Assembly (NCBI GenBank): GCA_021799275.1
Contig: JAJZAT010000027.1
Span: 1-39,246 of the forward strand
Length of the DNA stretch: 39,246 nucleotides
Direction of reading: 5' to 3'
Source: Bacillota bacterium
GTDB lineage: Bacteria; Bacillota; Sulfobacillia; JAJZYS01; JAJYTV01
Shown here: piece after piece, positions 8,823 to 17,012 of the stretch
Layout: the number at the start of each line of letters is the position of its first letter
Numbering within the stretch: position 1 is the stretch's first letter
Notes under the pieces: model-generated
What the model was told of the DNA's origin: nothing
The model's database searches: none
The model's input: the letters and a program-made list of their open reading frames with translations, nothing else
Program-made: the position numbers and the translations under genes

Positions 8823-8845
8823 CCGGTTTCCGGTGGGCCTTCTGC

Positions 8846-8923
8846 TCAGGACTTGGCGTCCTCGGCCTGACCGACCACGAGTGCGAGGGCGACGATAGCG
8901 ATGACCGTCATGACGAGCCACAT
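8846..8923 (-). CDS. 25-residue single-helix membrane peptide, copy 1
   Basis: A very short gene encoding 25 residues: MWLVMTV, then a hydrophobic helix IAIVALALVV, then the polar tail GQAEDAKS. The ATG has a textbook GGAGGTG ribosome binding site with a 7-base spacer (AGGTTT-type), and a strong hairpin lies 24 bases after the stop. A homologous 26-residue peptide at 12556-12636 shares the pattern M-aromatic, AIV, VV, QA, acidic/amide, A, Lys/Arg, Ser. Conservation of both the peptide and its translation signals in two copies argues that it is real. A role as a small inner-membrane regulator, a toxin-like peptide or a subunit stabiliser is possible, but nothing identifies which. Confidence 0.7.
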   Translation of the reverse strand: MWLVMTVIAIVALALVVGQAEDAKS

Positions 8924-9092
8924 AAACCTGCACCTCCGCATGTTTCTTGTCGCGTTCGAACGATCGCAGCGTTATGGTTTCCGTCCGGGGTGGTGGACAT
9001 GTGCCGTTGTGGTCCGCCGCCTGCGGCGAGGCCGGTCCGTGGGCCGCGCCGGCAACCACTAACCCGCTCCGCGGAGCCGCACCCCTCGCTTT

Positions 9093-9104
9093 CCACAGCT
9101 GTGG
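9093..9104. promoter_or_regulatory. 12-base perfect palindrome
   Basis: CCACAGCTGTGG is a perfect palindrome directly bordering an AT-rich stretch (GATAATATTT), about 170 bases upstream of the tiny peptide start. It could be a regulator site. There is no direct evidence of binding. Confidence 0.35.
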
Positions 9105-9156
9105 GATAATATTTCTGCCCGAAGGTATCTATATCCTGCCGGTCCTCTGGACGTTG

Positions 9157-9170
9157 ACAAATTCATTTGT
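9157..9170. promoter_or_regulatory. inverted repeat ACAAAT-TC-ATTTGT
   Basis: Two 6-base arms are separated by TC in an AT-rich island inside GC-rich DNA. The arm resembles the palindrome at 22592-22604 upstream of the sensor kinase (GACAAA-T-TTTGTC). A common regulator is a speculative possibility. Confidence 0.35.
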
Positions 9171-9279
9171 TCACAATTTGAGAGTCAGATGGACGTGTCT
9201 GGGGAGCATGCCCGACCTGCAACGCGAAGGCGTGGAGCCTCGATGCCCCAGGCCTTCTCCGTGGACCCGCCGACCCGCG

Positions 9280-10263
9280 TCAGACCTCGAGACTGCGTCC
9301 CATGCCGCGTGCGATGGCTGCCTGCGTCACGTAGCCCGCGACCGCGGCGTCGAGTACCCCGATGCCCGTCAGGTCCGCGACGGTGATCTCCTCCTGGCGC
9401 TCCCGGCCAGGCCAGAGGCCCGCGACGATCTCGCCGAGCTCGTGGACGTCGTCCAAGGCCAGGAGGCCTGCGTCCAGCGCGTGGTGCAGCTCGCCCTGGC
9501 GGCTCGCCTGCGCGAGGCTGTCCACCGCCACCCTGTCCGCCTGTCCCAGGACGTCCGCGTCGAGCTCCTGCTTGTGCGGCATGTCGGAGCCGATCGCCGT
9601 CACGTGCGTGCCGGGCCGCAGCCACGGAAGACGCACGACGGGGCTCTGCGCCGGCGTCGTCGTGATCAGGACGTCCACGTCCCGCACCACCTGCTCAGGC
9701 CCGTCGGCGACGATGACCTCGAGTCCGAGTGCCTTGCCGGCCCACGCCGCGTAGGCCTCGGCGTTCGGGCGCGTTCGGCAGTAGACTTTGGCCGTGCGCG
9801 GCGAGCGCACCTCGAGCAAGGCCTCGAGCTGGTACCTCGCCTGGATGCCGCAACCGAGCACCCCGACCGACTGGACGTCGCGGCGGCCGAGCACGTCGGT
9901 CGCGACGGCCCCGGACGCCGCGGTACGCAGGTCCGTGAGAAAGCCGTTGTCGAAGAGCACAGCCCTCAGCTGGCCCGTCGTCGCGTCGAACACCGACACC
10001 ATGCCCGAGCCGACGGGAAGTCCCTTCTCGGGATTCTTGTAGAAGCCCGAGGCCACCTTGATCGAGAAGTACGGGGAGCCTTTGAGATGGGCCCCCTTGA
10101 CGTGGGTCTCGCCGGCCACATCCCTGAAGTCGAAGTTCATCACCTCGGGCAGGATCACCTCGCCGCGGGTGTGCAGGACAAACGCCCGGCGCACGAGGTC
10201 GATCGCCTTACGATAGCCGATGATGCCGCGGATCTCCCGCTCGCTGAGCATGACGACGGACAC
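9280..10263 (-). CDS. ornithine cyclodeaminase/mu-crystallin family enzyme
   Basis: A 327-residue NAD(P)-dependent enzyme. It carries the conserved active-site lysine in SIKVASGF (Lys69), the family signature LFDNGFLTDLRTAASGAVA (about 103-120) and the nucleotide loop VGVLGCGIQA (133-142). Members include ornithine cyclodeaminase, archaeal alanine dehydrogenase, iminosuccinate reductase and the ectoine-degradation protein EutC. The DNGFLTDLRTA segment is closest to the EutC/BhcD-like branch by eye, but no catabolic neighbours support a specific assignment. The frame extends to 10296. The GTG at 10263, behind AGGGAGGA with a 10-base spacer, was preferred, and an ATG at 10251 is the alternative. 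It stands alone between an MFS gene and a gene-free region. Confidence 0.88.
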   Translation of the reverse strand: MSVVMLSEREIRGIIGYRKAIDLVRRAFVLHTRGEVILPEVMNFDFRDVAGETHVKGAHLKGSPYFSIKVASGFYKNPEKGLPVGSGMVSVFDATTGQLRAVLFDNGFLTDLRTAASGAVATDVLGRRDVQSVGVLGCGIQARYQLEALLEVRSPRTAKVYCRTRPNAEAYAAWAGKALGLEVIVADGPEQVVRDVDVLITTTPAQSPVVRLPWLRPGTHVTAIGSDMPHKQELDADVLGQADRVAVDSLAQASRQGELHHALDAGLLALDDVHELGEIVAGLWPGRERQEEITVADLTGIGVLDAAVAGYVTQAAIARGMGRSLEV

Positions 10264-10483
10264 GCGAATCAGTCCTCCCTGGGAGTCTAGGGTCATGTCT
10301 CTGAGGTGCTGTAGAAGCGGCTAGGGAACCTCGGACGCAGCGGGGCTCTGGTTTTCTCGTTCCTGCTTGTCGGCTGGGGGTTGAGGCGAAGGTAGTCCGC
10401 ACCGCGTTACGCATGGGCGGAGTTTCCAATAAGGCCGCTTAAAGAAGGCACGGTTGGATGTGCGGGGAATGCGGGGGCGAAGA

Positions 10484-11740
10484 TCAGTCCCCCAGGTGCA
10501 TTGCCTCCCCGGCATCCCGAGGAACGCGCCACATCGGCGAGGCGAGGTACCATACCGCCACCAGAGCCATCCCAGCGCTTGCGAGCCAGAACACCGCCGT
10601 GAAGCCGTAGGCGTCGGCAAGCGCTCCGCCCACCGGCGCGCCCACGACCACCATGGCGCGGTTGGTCGAGCGCATGGTGGCATTGGTGCGCCCGAGCATT
10701 GCGCCCGGGGTCACCCCCTGCCGATAGGCCATCTCGAGCGGTCCCTCGATGCCCATGGCGAGGCCGTAGAGAATCTGTCCCGCGCCCACCAGGAGGATCG
10801 GGAGCACGTCGGGTGCAAGCTGCGCGGCCAGGGAGGCGAGCGCAAGCAGCACGAGGCTCGGCGCGTAAAGCAGGCGTGCGGCGCCAATGGTCGGACCGAG
10901 GCCCCACTGGGTGGACAACCTTGCCGAGGACGCGGTGCCCATGAGGGCACCGACGCCGGAAAGAGCCAGGACCCCCCCGAGAGCCAGCGGGCTCAGGCCA
11001 AGGTCCCGCAGGACGAAGGGTGCAAGGATCGCACCCAGCATCGCATGGAACAGGAACCAGGCGTTCGTATTAAGCGCGAGGGAGCGGAGCGCTGGGTGGC
11101 TGTAGAGCCACCTGAGTCCGTCCGAGATCGCCTTTCCAATCCCATGCTCCCGCGGGCGGTCGGTGGTAGGCGGGTATGGTATGGACGCCGTCAGTGCACC
11201 GCACACGAACTGTGCGGCCGCATCGGCCAGCAGCGCGATGGGCGCCCCGAACCAGACGATGAGCGCGCCCGCGATAGCTGGCCCCGTGGCCTGTGCGGCG
11301 GCCGTACTCTGCTCAAGGCGCACATTCGCATGGACGAGGAGCGGCTTTGGAACGAGTTGCGGCAGGGTCGACTGACCAGCGGCATCATGGAAGAGCGTGA
11401 CGGATCCGAACAGCAGGATCAGCACGATGAGCCAGACGACGTCGAGCCGTCCGAGCGCCGCCAGCACGAAGATGGCGGTCAACAGCACGCCGGAGATGAC
11501 GTTGGTTGCGATCAGAATGCGCTTTCCGGACGTGCGATCGACGAGTGCACCCGCGAGAAGACCAAGGAACACATAGGGCAGCCATCTCGCCGCATTGACG
11601 AGTCCTAGGTCGAGGGCGCTGCCGTGCAGTGTGATCACAACGACCACCTGGAGGGCCAGTGTGCTGACATATCTCCCAAAGTCTGAGCTCGTCTCTGCGA
11701 GCCAGAAGCGCAGGAAGCCGCCGGATTGCCGAAGCTTCAT
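10484..11740 (-). CDS. MFS transporter (MFS_3 / EntS-like exporter)
   Basis: A 418-residue major facilitator with about 12 membrane helices. It shows the loop motif GLLAGALVDRTSGKR between helices 2 and 3, the helix-5 segment TGPAIAGALIVWFG, and a symmetrical second half (ALGGVLALSGVGALMG, GGALADAYGFTAVFW). This architecture is that of the MFS_3 / transmembrane-secretion-effector group, which includes EntS-like siderophore and macrolide exporters. The substrate is unknown. The frame is open to 11872, but the ATG at 11740 has GGGGGAG at a 5-base spacing and starts directly before the first transmembrane region, so it was chosen. The 97-residue unknown gene lies upstream on the same strand, 144 bases away. 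Confidence 0.9.
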   Translation of the reverse strand: MKLRQSGGFLRFWLAETSSDFGRYVSTLALQVVVVITLHGSALDLGLVNAARWLPYVFLGLLAGALVDRTSGKRILIATNVISGVLLTAIFVLAALGRLDVVWLIVLILLFGSVTLFHDAAGQSTLPQLVPKPLLVHANVRLEQSTAAAQATGPAIAGALIVWFGAPIALLADAAAQFVCGALTASIPYPPTTDRPREHGIGKAISDGLRWLYSHPALRSLALNTNAWFLFHAMLGAILAPFVLRDLGLSPLALGGVLALSGVGALMGTASSARLSTQWGLGPTIGAARLLYAPSLVLLALASLAAQLAPDVLPILLVGAGQILYGLAMGIEGPLEMAYRQGVTPGAMLGRTNATMRSTNRAMVVVGAPVGGALADAYGFTAVFWLASAGMALVAVWYLASPMWRVPRDAGEAMHLGD

Positions 11741-11884
11741 GAGCACTCCCCCGCTTCCCGGCACTTGCGGAGGGTATTTCGTTCGCTGGTTCACAAGCAC
11801 CTGTCGCGCGACAAGATCGACGGAACTCCGGCTGGTCGGCGACTCGCTTTCATCCAGGACTGCTGTCCCCACGCGTATCCCAGA

Positions 11885-12178
11885 TCACGGCACCGGGATG
11901 GTCTGCGCTTCCCATTCCTCCAGCCGGTATCCGAAGGCATCGAAGCCAAAGCGCCGGTGCTCCTTGATCCGGCGCACCCAGTCCGCATCGATCCGGCGCG
12001 GGTTCTTCCGATAGTCCGAGGTGCCCGCGATGCCAGCGGACATCGCCGGCTTCGCGTTCTCAAACCCAGCATGGCCTTGAGCGGCCGCGCCGACGACCGG
12101 GCCGTCGCCCTCGATGCCCTGGTTAAGCAGCTTCGCAATGGCCTGCCCGATGCGCTCCGACGGTGGTACCCTATGCAT
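11885..12178 (-). CDS. 97-residue hypothetical protein
   Basis: A small soluble protein of unknown function starting MHRVPPSERIGQAIAKLL. The middle is Gly/Ala-rich, and the C-terminal half is charged (DWVRRIKEHRRFGFDAFGYR) and ends LEEWEAQTIPVP. A GAGGAGG ribosome binding site lies 10 bases ahead of the ATG, and the length and composition favour a real gene. No domain was recognised. There is no signal peptide, membrane segment or metal-binding cluster. It could be a remnant of a longer gene. Confidence 0.55.
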   Translation of the reverse strand: MHRVPPSERIGQAIAKLLNQGIEGDGPVVGAAAQGHAGFENAKPAMSAGIAGTSDYRKNPRRIDADWVRRIKEHRRFGFDAFGYRLEEWEAQTIPVP

Positions 12179-12555
12179 AAGGTCCGGGCCTCCTCGATGG
12201 GTGTCTAGTCAACTCCATCGTAGCCTGGACCCCGTACTTTTTACATCACGCTGGAGACGTCACCGGAGTCTGGTTCGCGACCGCTGGCGACAACCTTGGT
12301 GGTGGCCATGGTTCAGGGCATGCAGGGAGCAAAGATGAGCCCCGCCTCCTTGCCGGAGACGGGGCTCTTGCCGCCATGGTCAAGCCGCTGACGGCCGCGG
12401 GGCCGCGGGTAGGTCAGAAAGCCGTGGCAGGGATGTTCGGCGTGTCCTTTGGCGAGAGGCATCTGGCCGCGTGCGTGCGACGTCGCGTCGGTGCGCCGGG
12501 CCAGGGAGAGAAGTGGTCGCCCGGCGGGCTTGCACCCTGCAAACTTGCGTCCCGC
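12179..12555. other. 377-base gene-free region
   Basis: This lies between the start of the 97-residue gene and the stop of tiny peptide 2. It contains the hairpin at 12337-12367. The open frames that cross it on both strands have no ribosome binding site and shadow the peptide gene. The promoter of the 97-residue gene is presumably near 12200-12260, where CGTACTTTTTACATCACG is the only AT-rich patch. Confidence 0.5.
12337..12367 (-). terminator. hairpin downstream of tiny peptide 2
   Basis: The stem GAGCCCCG / CGGGGCTC continues, after a mismatch, with CTCC/GGAG around loop TTGCC. On the minus strand it is followed by the moderately U-rich CATCTTTGCTC. The outer stem is identical to the hairpin behind tiny peptide 1 at 8791-8822. 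Confidence 0.6.
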
Positions 12556-12636
12556 TTAGGAGTGGCGGGCCTCCTGTGCCTGGCTGACGACTGCTCCCGC
12601 GACAACGATGGCGGCGATCGCCAATACCCAGAACAT
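12556..12636 (-). CDS. 26-residue single-helix membrane peptide, copy 2
   Basis: A second tiny gene, homologous to the one at 8846-8923. The peptide starts MFWVLAIAAIVVAGAVV, giving one hydrophobic helix, and ends SQAQEARHS. Aligned without gaps, it shares M, V4, A9, I10, V11, V16, V17, Q19, A20 and A23 with copy 1, and most other positions are conservative (W/F, E/Q, D/E, K/R). GGAGGTG sits 7 bases before the ATG, as in copy 1, and the whole stretch from the ribosome binding site to the start codon is nearly identical (GGAGGTGCA-GT-TATG). A nearer upstream ATG lies too close to the ribosome binding site to be used. Function unknown. Confidence 0.7.
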   Translation of the reverse strand: MFWVLAIAAIVVAGAVVSQAQEARHS

Positions 12637-13292
12637 ACACATGCACCTCCAGCTACATGATGAGGCGCAAAGCGCTTCACAGATATACATTCAGGCTTCT
12701 GGACGGTCCAAATAATGGGGCCTTGTTCGGGCGCTGGACGACAGAGGTTTTGCGATTCACGTGGCACATGAAACCAACCAGGAGAACCATGGCGCGAGGT
12801 TGCTGGCTGCGTCGCTTTTGGCGTCCGTCCGCTGCGCTTGCGGTGCCCATTGGTCAGGCGCATGCGCATGCGTCATCCGGCTGAACGGGGTGCAGAGGTC
12901 ATGGCAGTCTGGCGCAAGGGACGCGAGAACTGGCGAGGGCCCCGGGCGGAGGGCGGACCGGGCCCGCGGCGACGGGACGAGGTACGTCCGACCTCGGTGC
13001 GCGGTGCATTCGCCTATTCGTGGTCCGCTCTGCCGGCCGGCAGGGTGCAATCCGCCACGCGACGAGGCGACGGACGCGCCTTCTGAAGAGGCAGTCCGAC
13101 GACGAGCGCGATCTGGCTTCGGTCCCAGACATCGCCGGCCCGGGGCCGGCGCACATGGTCCGAACGGACGTGGTTGCGTGCGAGCGACTGATGCAAGGTC
13201 AGATAGGGCAGCGAACGCGGGCCCTCCTGTTTGGCGCATCTTGCGTAGCATGGAGGCCTTCCTGCCGTCAGCTTTCCTTCAGGGAAGAGAGC
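12637..13292. other. 656-base gene-free region ahead of formate dehydrogenase
   Basis: Open frames exist on both strands, but all look like low-complexity GC-driven frames rich in Arg, Pro and Ser. The only one with a plausible ribosome binding site is a 31-codon frame at 12789, which has no recognisable feature. The region probably carries the promoters of tiny peptide 2 (minus) and of the formate dehydrogenase (plus). A molybdenum-cofactor riboswitch was looked for and not recognised. Confidence 0.5.
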
Positions 13293-15983
13293 GTGAGACT
13301 TGTGGATCTCATTCCCGTCACCATCGATGGTCAGAGAATCGAGGTGCCCGAGGGCACGTCGGTCCTCGAGGCCGCAGAGCTGATCGGGATCGACGTGCCG
13401 CGGCTCTGCCACGACCCCGTGCTGGGCGCCGTGGGCACGTGCCGCCTCTGTGTCGTGGAGATCGACGGCATGCGCAACCTGCGCTCGTCGTGCACGACCA
13501 AGGTGACACCGGAGATGATGGTCCGCACGAAGAGCCCGCGCGTCGTGGAATCGCGCAGGACGGTGCTCGAACTTCTGCTGAGCGACCACCCGGCCGATTG
13601 CCTGACGTGCGAGAAGATGGGGAACTGCAAGCTCGCCGAATACGCCTACGACTACGGCGTCCGCAAGGGCCTGTCGTTCGCGGGCGAGGAGCACCGCTAC
13701 GAGCTCGACGATACGAACCCGTTCATCGTGCGCGACCCGAACAAGTGCATCCTCTGCGGCAAGTGCGTGCGCGCCTGCCAGGAGATCACCGGCAAGAACG
13801 TCCTCGGCTTCGCCTTCAGAGGCTTCGACACGAAGGCGGCGCCCTGGGGCGACACGTCGTACGTCGAGTCCGATTGCATCTTCTGCGGCAACTGCGTCGC
13901 TGTCTGCCCGACCGGCGCCCTGACGGAGAAGGGCATGCAGGGCCAGGGACGCGCCTGGGAGATGGAGAAGGTCCGCACGACCTGCTCCTTCTGCGGCGTC
14001 GGCTGCACCGTCGACCTGAACGTCAAGGACGGCAAGGTCGTCGGCGTCACCTCGACCGACGGTACCGTCAACGATCAGGCCATGTGCGTGAAGGGCCGCT
14101 TCGGCTGGGACTACATCAACAGCGAGAGGCGCCTGACGAAGCCCCTGATCAAACGCGAGGGCCGCTTCGAGGAGGCGTCCTGGGACGAGGCGCTCGACCT
14201 CGTGGCGAGTCGGCTCACGGACCTGAGGGACCGCTACGGGCCCAAGGCCTTCGGTGCGCTCAGTTCCGCCCGCACGACGAACGAGACGAACTATCTCATG
14301 CAGAAGTTCGCGCGGGGGGTGATGGGCACCAACAGCATCGACCATTGTGCCCGTACCTGACACGCCCCGACGGTGGCCGGTCTGGCCACCACATTCGGCA
14401 GCGGCGCGATGACCAATCCCATCGCCGACATCGACCAGGCGGAGCTTCTGCTCCTGATCGGAACGAACACGACGGAAGCCCACCCCGTGATCGGCTACAA
14501 GATGCTGAAGGCGCGACGTGAAGGTGCGCGTCTGATCGTCGTGGACCCTCGGCGCACGGAGCTCGCGGATCTCGCGGACTACTGGCTGCAGCTCAGGCCC
14601 GGCACCGATATCGCGCTGCTCAACGGGCTGATGCACATCATCCTCCAGGAAGGGCTCGAGGACCGGGCGTTCATCGAGGAGCGCTGCGAGAACTTCGAGG
14701 AACTCCGCGACACCGTGGAGCGCTATACGCCGGAGCGTGTCGCGGAGATCACGGGCGTGCCGGTCGAGACGCTCGAAGCCGTCGCGCGCCTCTACGCCAC
14801 CACCGACCGCGCGGCCCTCTACTACACGCTCGGCATCACGGAGCACGTCTCCGGCACGATGAACGTCATGAGCTGCGCGAACCTCGCCATGCTCACGGGC
14901 CACCTCGGCCGCCCGGGCACCGGCGTCAACCCGATCCGCGGGCAGAATAACGTCCAGGGAGCCTGCGACATGGGCGCCCTGCCGAACGTCTACCCGGGCT
15001 ACCAGAACGTGCAGAGCCCCGAGATCCAGGCCAAGTTCGAGCAGGCGTGGGGCGTCCCGCTCTCCGGCGAGATCGGGCTCAAGATCCCGGAGATGTTCGA
15101 CGCCGCGCACCGCGGCGAGCTGAAGGCGATGTACATCCTCGGCGAGAACCCGGTCCTCTCCGACCCGAACACGAACCACATCCGCCAGGGCCTCGAGCAC
15201 CTCGAGTTCCTCGTCGTGCAGGAGATCTTCCTGACGGAGACCGCGCAGTACGCCGACGTGGTGCTGCCGGGCGGCAGCTTCGCCGAGTGCGATGGCACCT
15301 TCACGAACACCGAGCGCCGCGTGCAGCGGGTGCGCAAGGCGGTGGAGCCGCTCGCGGGACTCAGCGACTGGCAGACGGTCGCGGAGGTCATGAGGCGCAT
15401 GGGCATGCCGGCGACCTACCGGGACGCGTCCGAGGTGTTCGACGAGATGGCCGCCCTGACGCCGTCCTACGCGGGCATCAGCTACGAGAGGATCGAGCAC
15501 GACGGTCTGCACTGGCCGTGCCCGACGAAGGACCACCCCGGGACGCCGATTCTGCACGTTGGCAAGTTCAGCCGCGGCAAGGGCCGCTTCCAGGGGATCG
15601 AGCACATCCCGCCGGGCGAGCTGCCCGACGAGAAGTACCCCTTCATTCTCAGCACCGGCCGCGTGCGCGAGCACTACAACGTCACGACCGCCTACTCGCC
15701 GGGCATCATGGCGCTCTGGGGCGAGGAGCACGCCTGGATCAACCCCGAGGACGCCCAGGCTCTTGGCCTTGCGGCCGACAGCCGCGTGCGCGTCTCGTCG
15801 AGGCGCGGCGAGCTCGTGACGGCGATCGAGATCACGGACCGGGTGCCCCCGGGCATGGTCTGGATGAGCTTCCACCATGCCGGGAGTCCGTCGAACGCCC
15901 TGACGAGCCACCTCGTCGATCCGATCAGCGGCACGGGCGAGTACAAGGTCTGCGCCATCAAGGTTGAGAAACTGGCGTCCTGA
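13293..15983 (+). CDS. fdhA: selenocysteine-containing formate dehydrogenase, alpha subunit
   Basis: An 896-residue cytoplasmic molybdenum/tungsten bis-MGD formate dehydrogenase that oxidises formate to CO2 or does the reverse. It comprises a [2Fe-2S] domain (Cys39, 50, 53, 67), a His-Cys cluster site as in NuoG (His99, Cys103, 106, 112), two [4Fe-4S] ferredoxin sites (Cys152-162 and Cys195-205), the catalytic-domain [4Fe-4S] site (Cys231, 234, 238, 265) and a C-terminal dinucleotide-binding domain (STGRVREHYN). An in-frame TGA at 14358-14360 falls exactly at the catalytic Cys/Sec position in CART-U-HAPTVAGL, so residue 356 is read as selenocysteine. A SECIS-like hairpin follows. The size and domain order match the Moorella-type enzyme. 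The GTG start at 13293 follows AGGGAAGAG. No NuoE/F-like partner or FdhD gene is adjacent. Confidence 0.93.
14358..14390 (+). promoter_or_regulatory. selenocysteine UGA and bacterial SECIS element
   Basis: The UGA at 14358-14360 is followed 11 bases later by a perfect 7-bp stem, GGTGGCC (14372-14378) with GGCCACC (14384-14390), closing on loop GGTCT. The E. coli fdhF SECIS also presents GGUCU in its apical loop at the same distance from the UGA, where SelB binds. The coding sequence through the hairpin stays in frame and conserves the family residues. Confidence 0.88.
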
Positions 15984-15992
15984 TATGCGAAA

Positions 15993-16035
15993 CGAAGGAG
16001 CGGGCGGCGCGACCGGCGCGCTGCCCGCTCCTTCG
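15993..16035. terminator. strong terminator hairpin after formate dehydrogenase
   Basis: A 13-bp stem (15993-16005 with 16023-16035, outer sequence CGAAGGAGCGGGC) carries further GC pairing inside. It lies 9 bases past the stop, between convergent genes, and probably acts in both directions. Confidence 0.75.
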
Positions 16036-16047
16036 CTATGATGTGCG

Positions 16048-16872
16048 TTACCGCACCTCGAAGCTGAAATCGCCGTCCGAGTTGCCGTTCATGAAGCCGG
16101 GACCGAGGTTCTGGACCTCTTGCTCGCCCAAGAGCGCGAGGAAGTACCGGCCCTTGGGCAGATCCCGCGGCAGCTCGATCCGCAGGATGTCCATGGTTCC
16201 GGTCGAGACGCGCGTGATGGCGACGGGATAGACGGCGATCTTCCCGTAGGGCACCGCCCACCAGCGCACAGTGCCGCTCCACGGGTGGAGGTAGAGCGCG
16301 TCGTCGTTGCTGCCTTGCAGGAGCAGAAGGGTGATGGCGCCGCCCGGACGGACGGTGGTCGGGGAGACGCCGTAGAAACCGCGCGTGAGGTGCGCGGCGC
16401 GGTCGGCCGCCTCGCCCGATACCACCGAAAGTTTCAGCACCCGGACGCGGTTCCAGGAAGAGAAGCAGACATCCGCCGCAACGACGCTCGGGTTCTCGTA
16501 GTTGTACATGGCCGGATTGCTCCGGGTTTCATTCTGGATGAACGAAGAGATCCTCCGGCCGTCCCGCAGATCCACCCGAAGGTCACGGAGAGTCCAGGTG
16601 GTGGCGGACGGGATCACAGCTTCCAACATGCGTCCATTGGACGCGTGGGGCAGGGTCAGGAGGGAAAGGCGAAGCCAGGTTATGCTCTCCTGGCTCGCCA
16701 TGCCGCCCGTCGCATTGAAGAGGTAGACGGTGCGAGGGGTAGGGCAGGCCAAGGCGCGGCTTGCCACCGCAGGGCGCTTTGCGGAGGGCGCCGCCGTGGC
16801 GGGATGCGTCGCGCAGCCGGCCGCGAGCGGGAAGAGCGCCACCAGAACCATGATGAAGGCGCGTCTCGGCAT
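16048..16872 (-). CDS. 274-residue lipoprotein, unknown function
   Basis: A predicted lipoprotein with signal MPRRAFIMVLVALFPL and lipobox LAAGC (lipidated Cys20). The mature part is predicted mostly beta, with aromatic-rich segments (HPWSGTVRWWAVPYGK) and an ending, GDFSFEVR, reminiscent of Ig-like or jelly-roll surface domains. The RIELPRDLPKGRYFLALLG segment resembles the last strands of an Ig-like fold. No enzyme motif was seen. GGAGG lies 6-7 bases ahead of the ATG at 16872. Another lipoprotein gene follows upstream on the same strand, 140 bases away, with a hairpin-forming repeat between them (16889-16909), so the two may be expressed independently. Confidence 0.78.
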   Translation of the reverse strand: MPRRAFIMVLVALFPLAAGCATHPATAAPSAKRPAVASRALACPTPRTVYLFNATGGMASQESITWLRLSLLTLPHASNGRMLEAVIPSATTWTLRDLRVDLRDGRRISSFIQNETRSNPAMYNYENPSVVAADVCFSSWNRVRVLKLSVVSGEAADRAAHLTRGFYGVSPTTVRPGGAITLLLLQGSNDDALYLHPWSGTVRWWAVPYGKIAVYPVAITRVSTGTMDILRIELPRDLPKGRYFLALLGEQEVQNLGPGFMNGNSDGDFSFEVR

Positions 16873-16888
16873 GGTCAGCCTCCGGATT

Positions 16889-16909
16889 CCAGCCTATGCC
16901 ATAGGTTGG
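16889..16909. repeat. inverted repeat between two lipoprotein genes
   Basis: CCAGCCTATG and CATAGGTTGG are complementary apart from one wobble pair, separated by one base, just upstream of the 16872 start. It could be an operator or part of the leader. It has no U-tract. Confidence 0.4.
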
Positions 16910-17012
16910 AACCTGGCAAGGACAGTAGCGCTGGCCGCCACGGCGAAGCCGTGCCTTCTTCGGAGCGTCGCCGCGCGGTGGGATCCGGATCTGATGCCTG
17001 GGCCGGATCTGG

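Larger units (their letters stand above)
8924..9279. other. 356-base gene-free region with AT-rich inverted repeats
   Basis: This is the upstream region of tiny peptide 1 and the region downstream of the ornithine cyclodeaminase-family gene. It holds an AT-rich island (about 9105-9180) with the palindromes at 9093-9104 and 9157-9170. The promoter for the minus-strand peptide must lie here, but no convincing -35/-10 pair was found. No other coding region is supported. Confidence 0.6.

Noticed and set aside
12789-12884. 31-codon plus-strand frame with AGGAGA ahead
   Set aside because: No homologue or feature recognised, and composition is like neighbouring non-coding GC-rich DNA; left out as unsupported.
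13014-15911. Long minus-strand open frame antisense to formate dehydrogenase
   Set aside because: Arg/Val/Glu-rich shadow of the plus-strand gene's codon bias, with no ribosome binding site or family motif.
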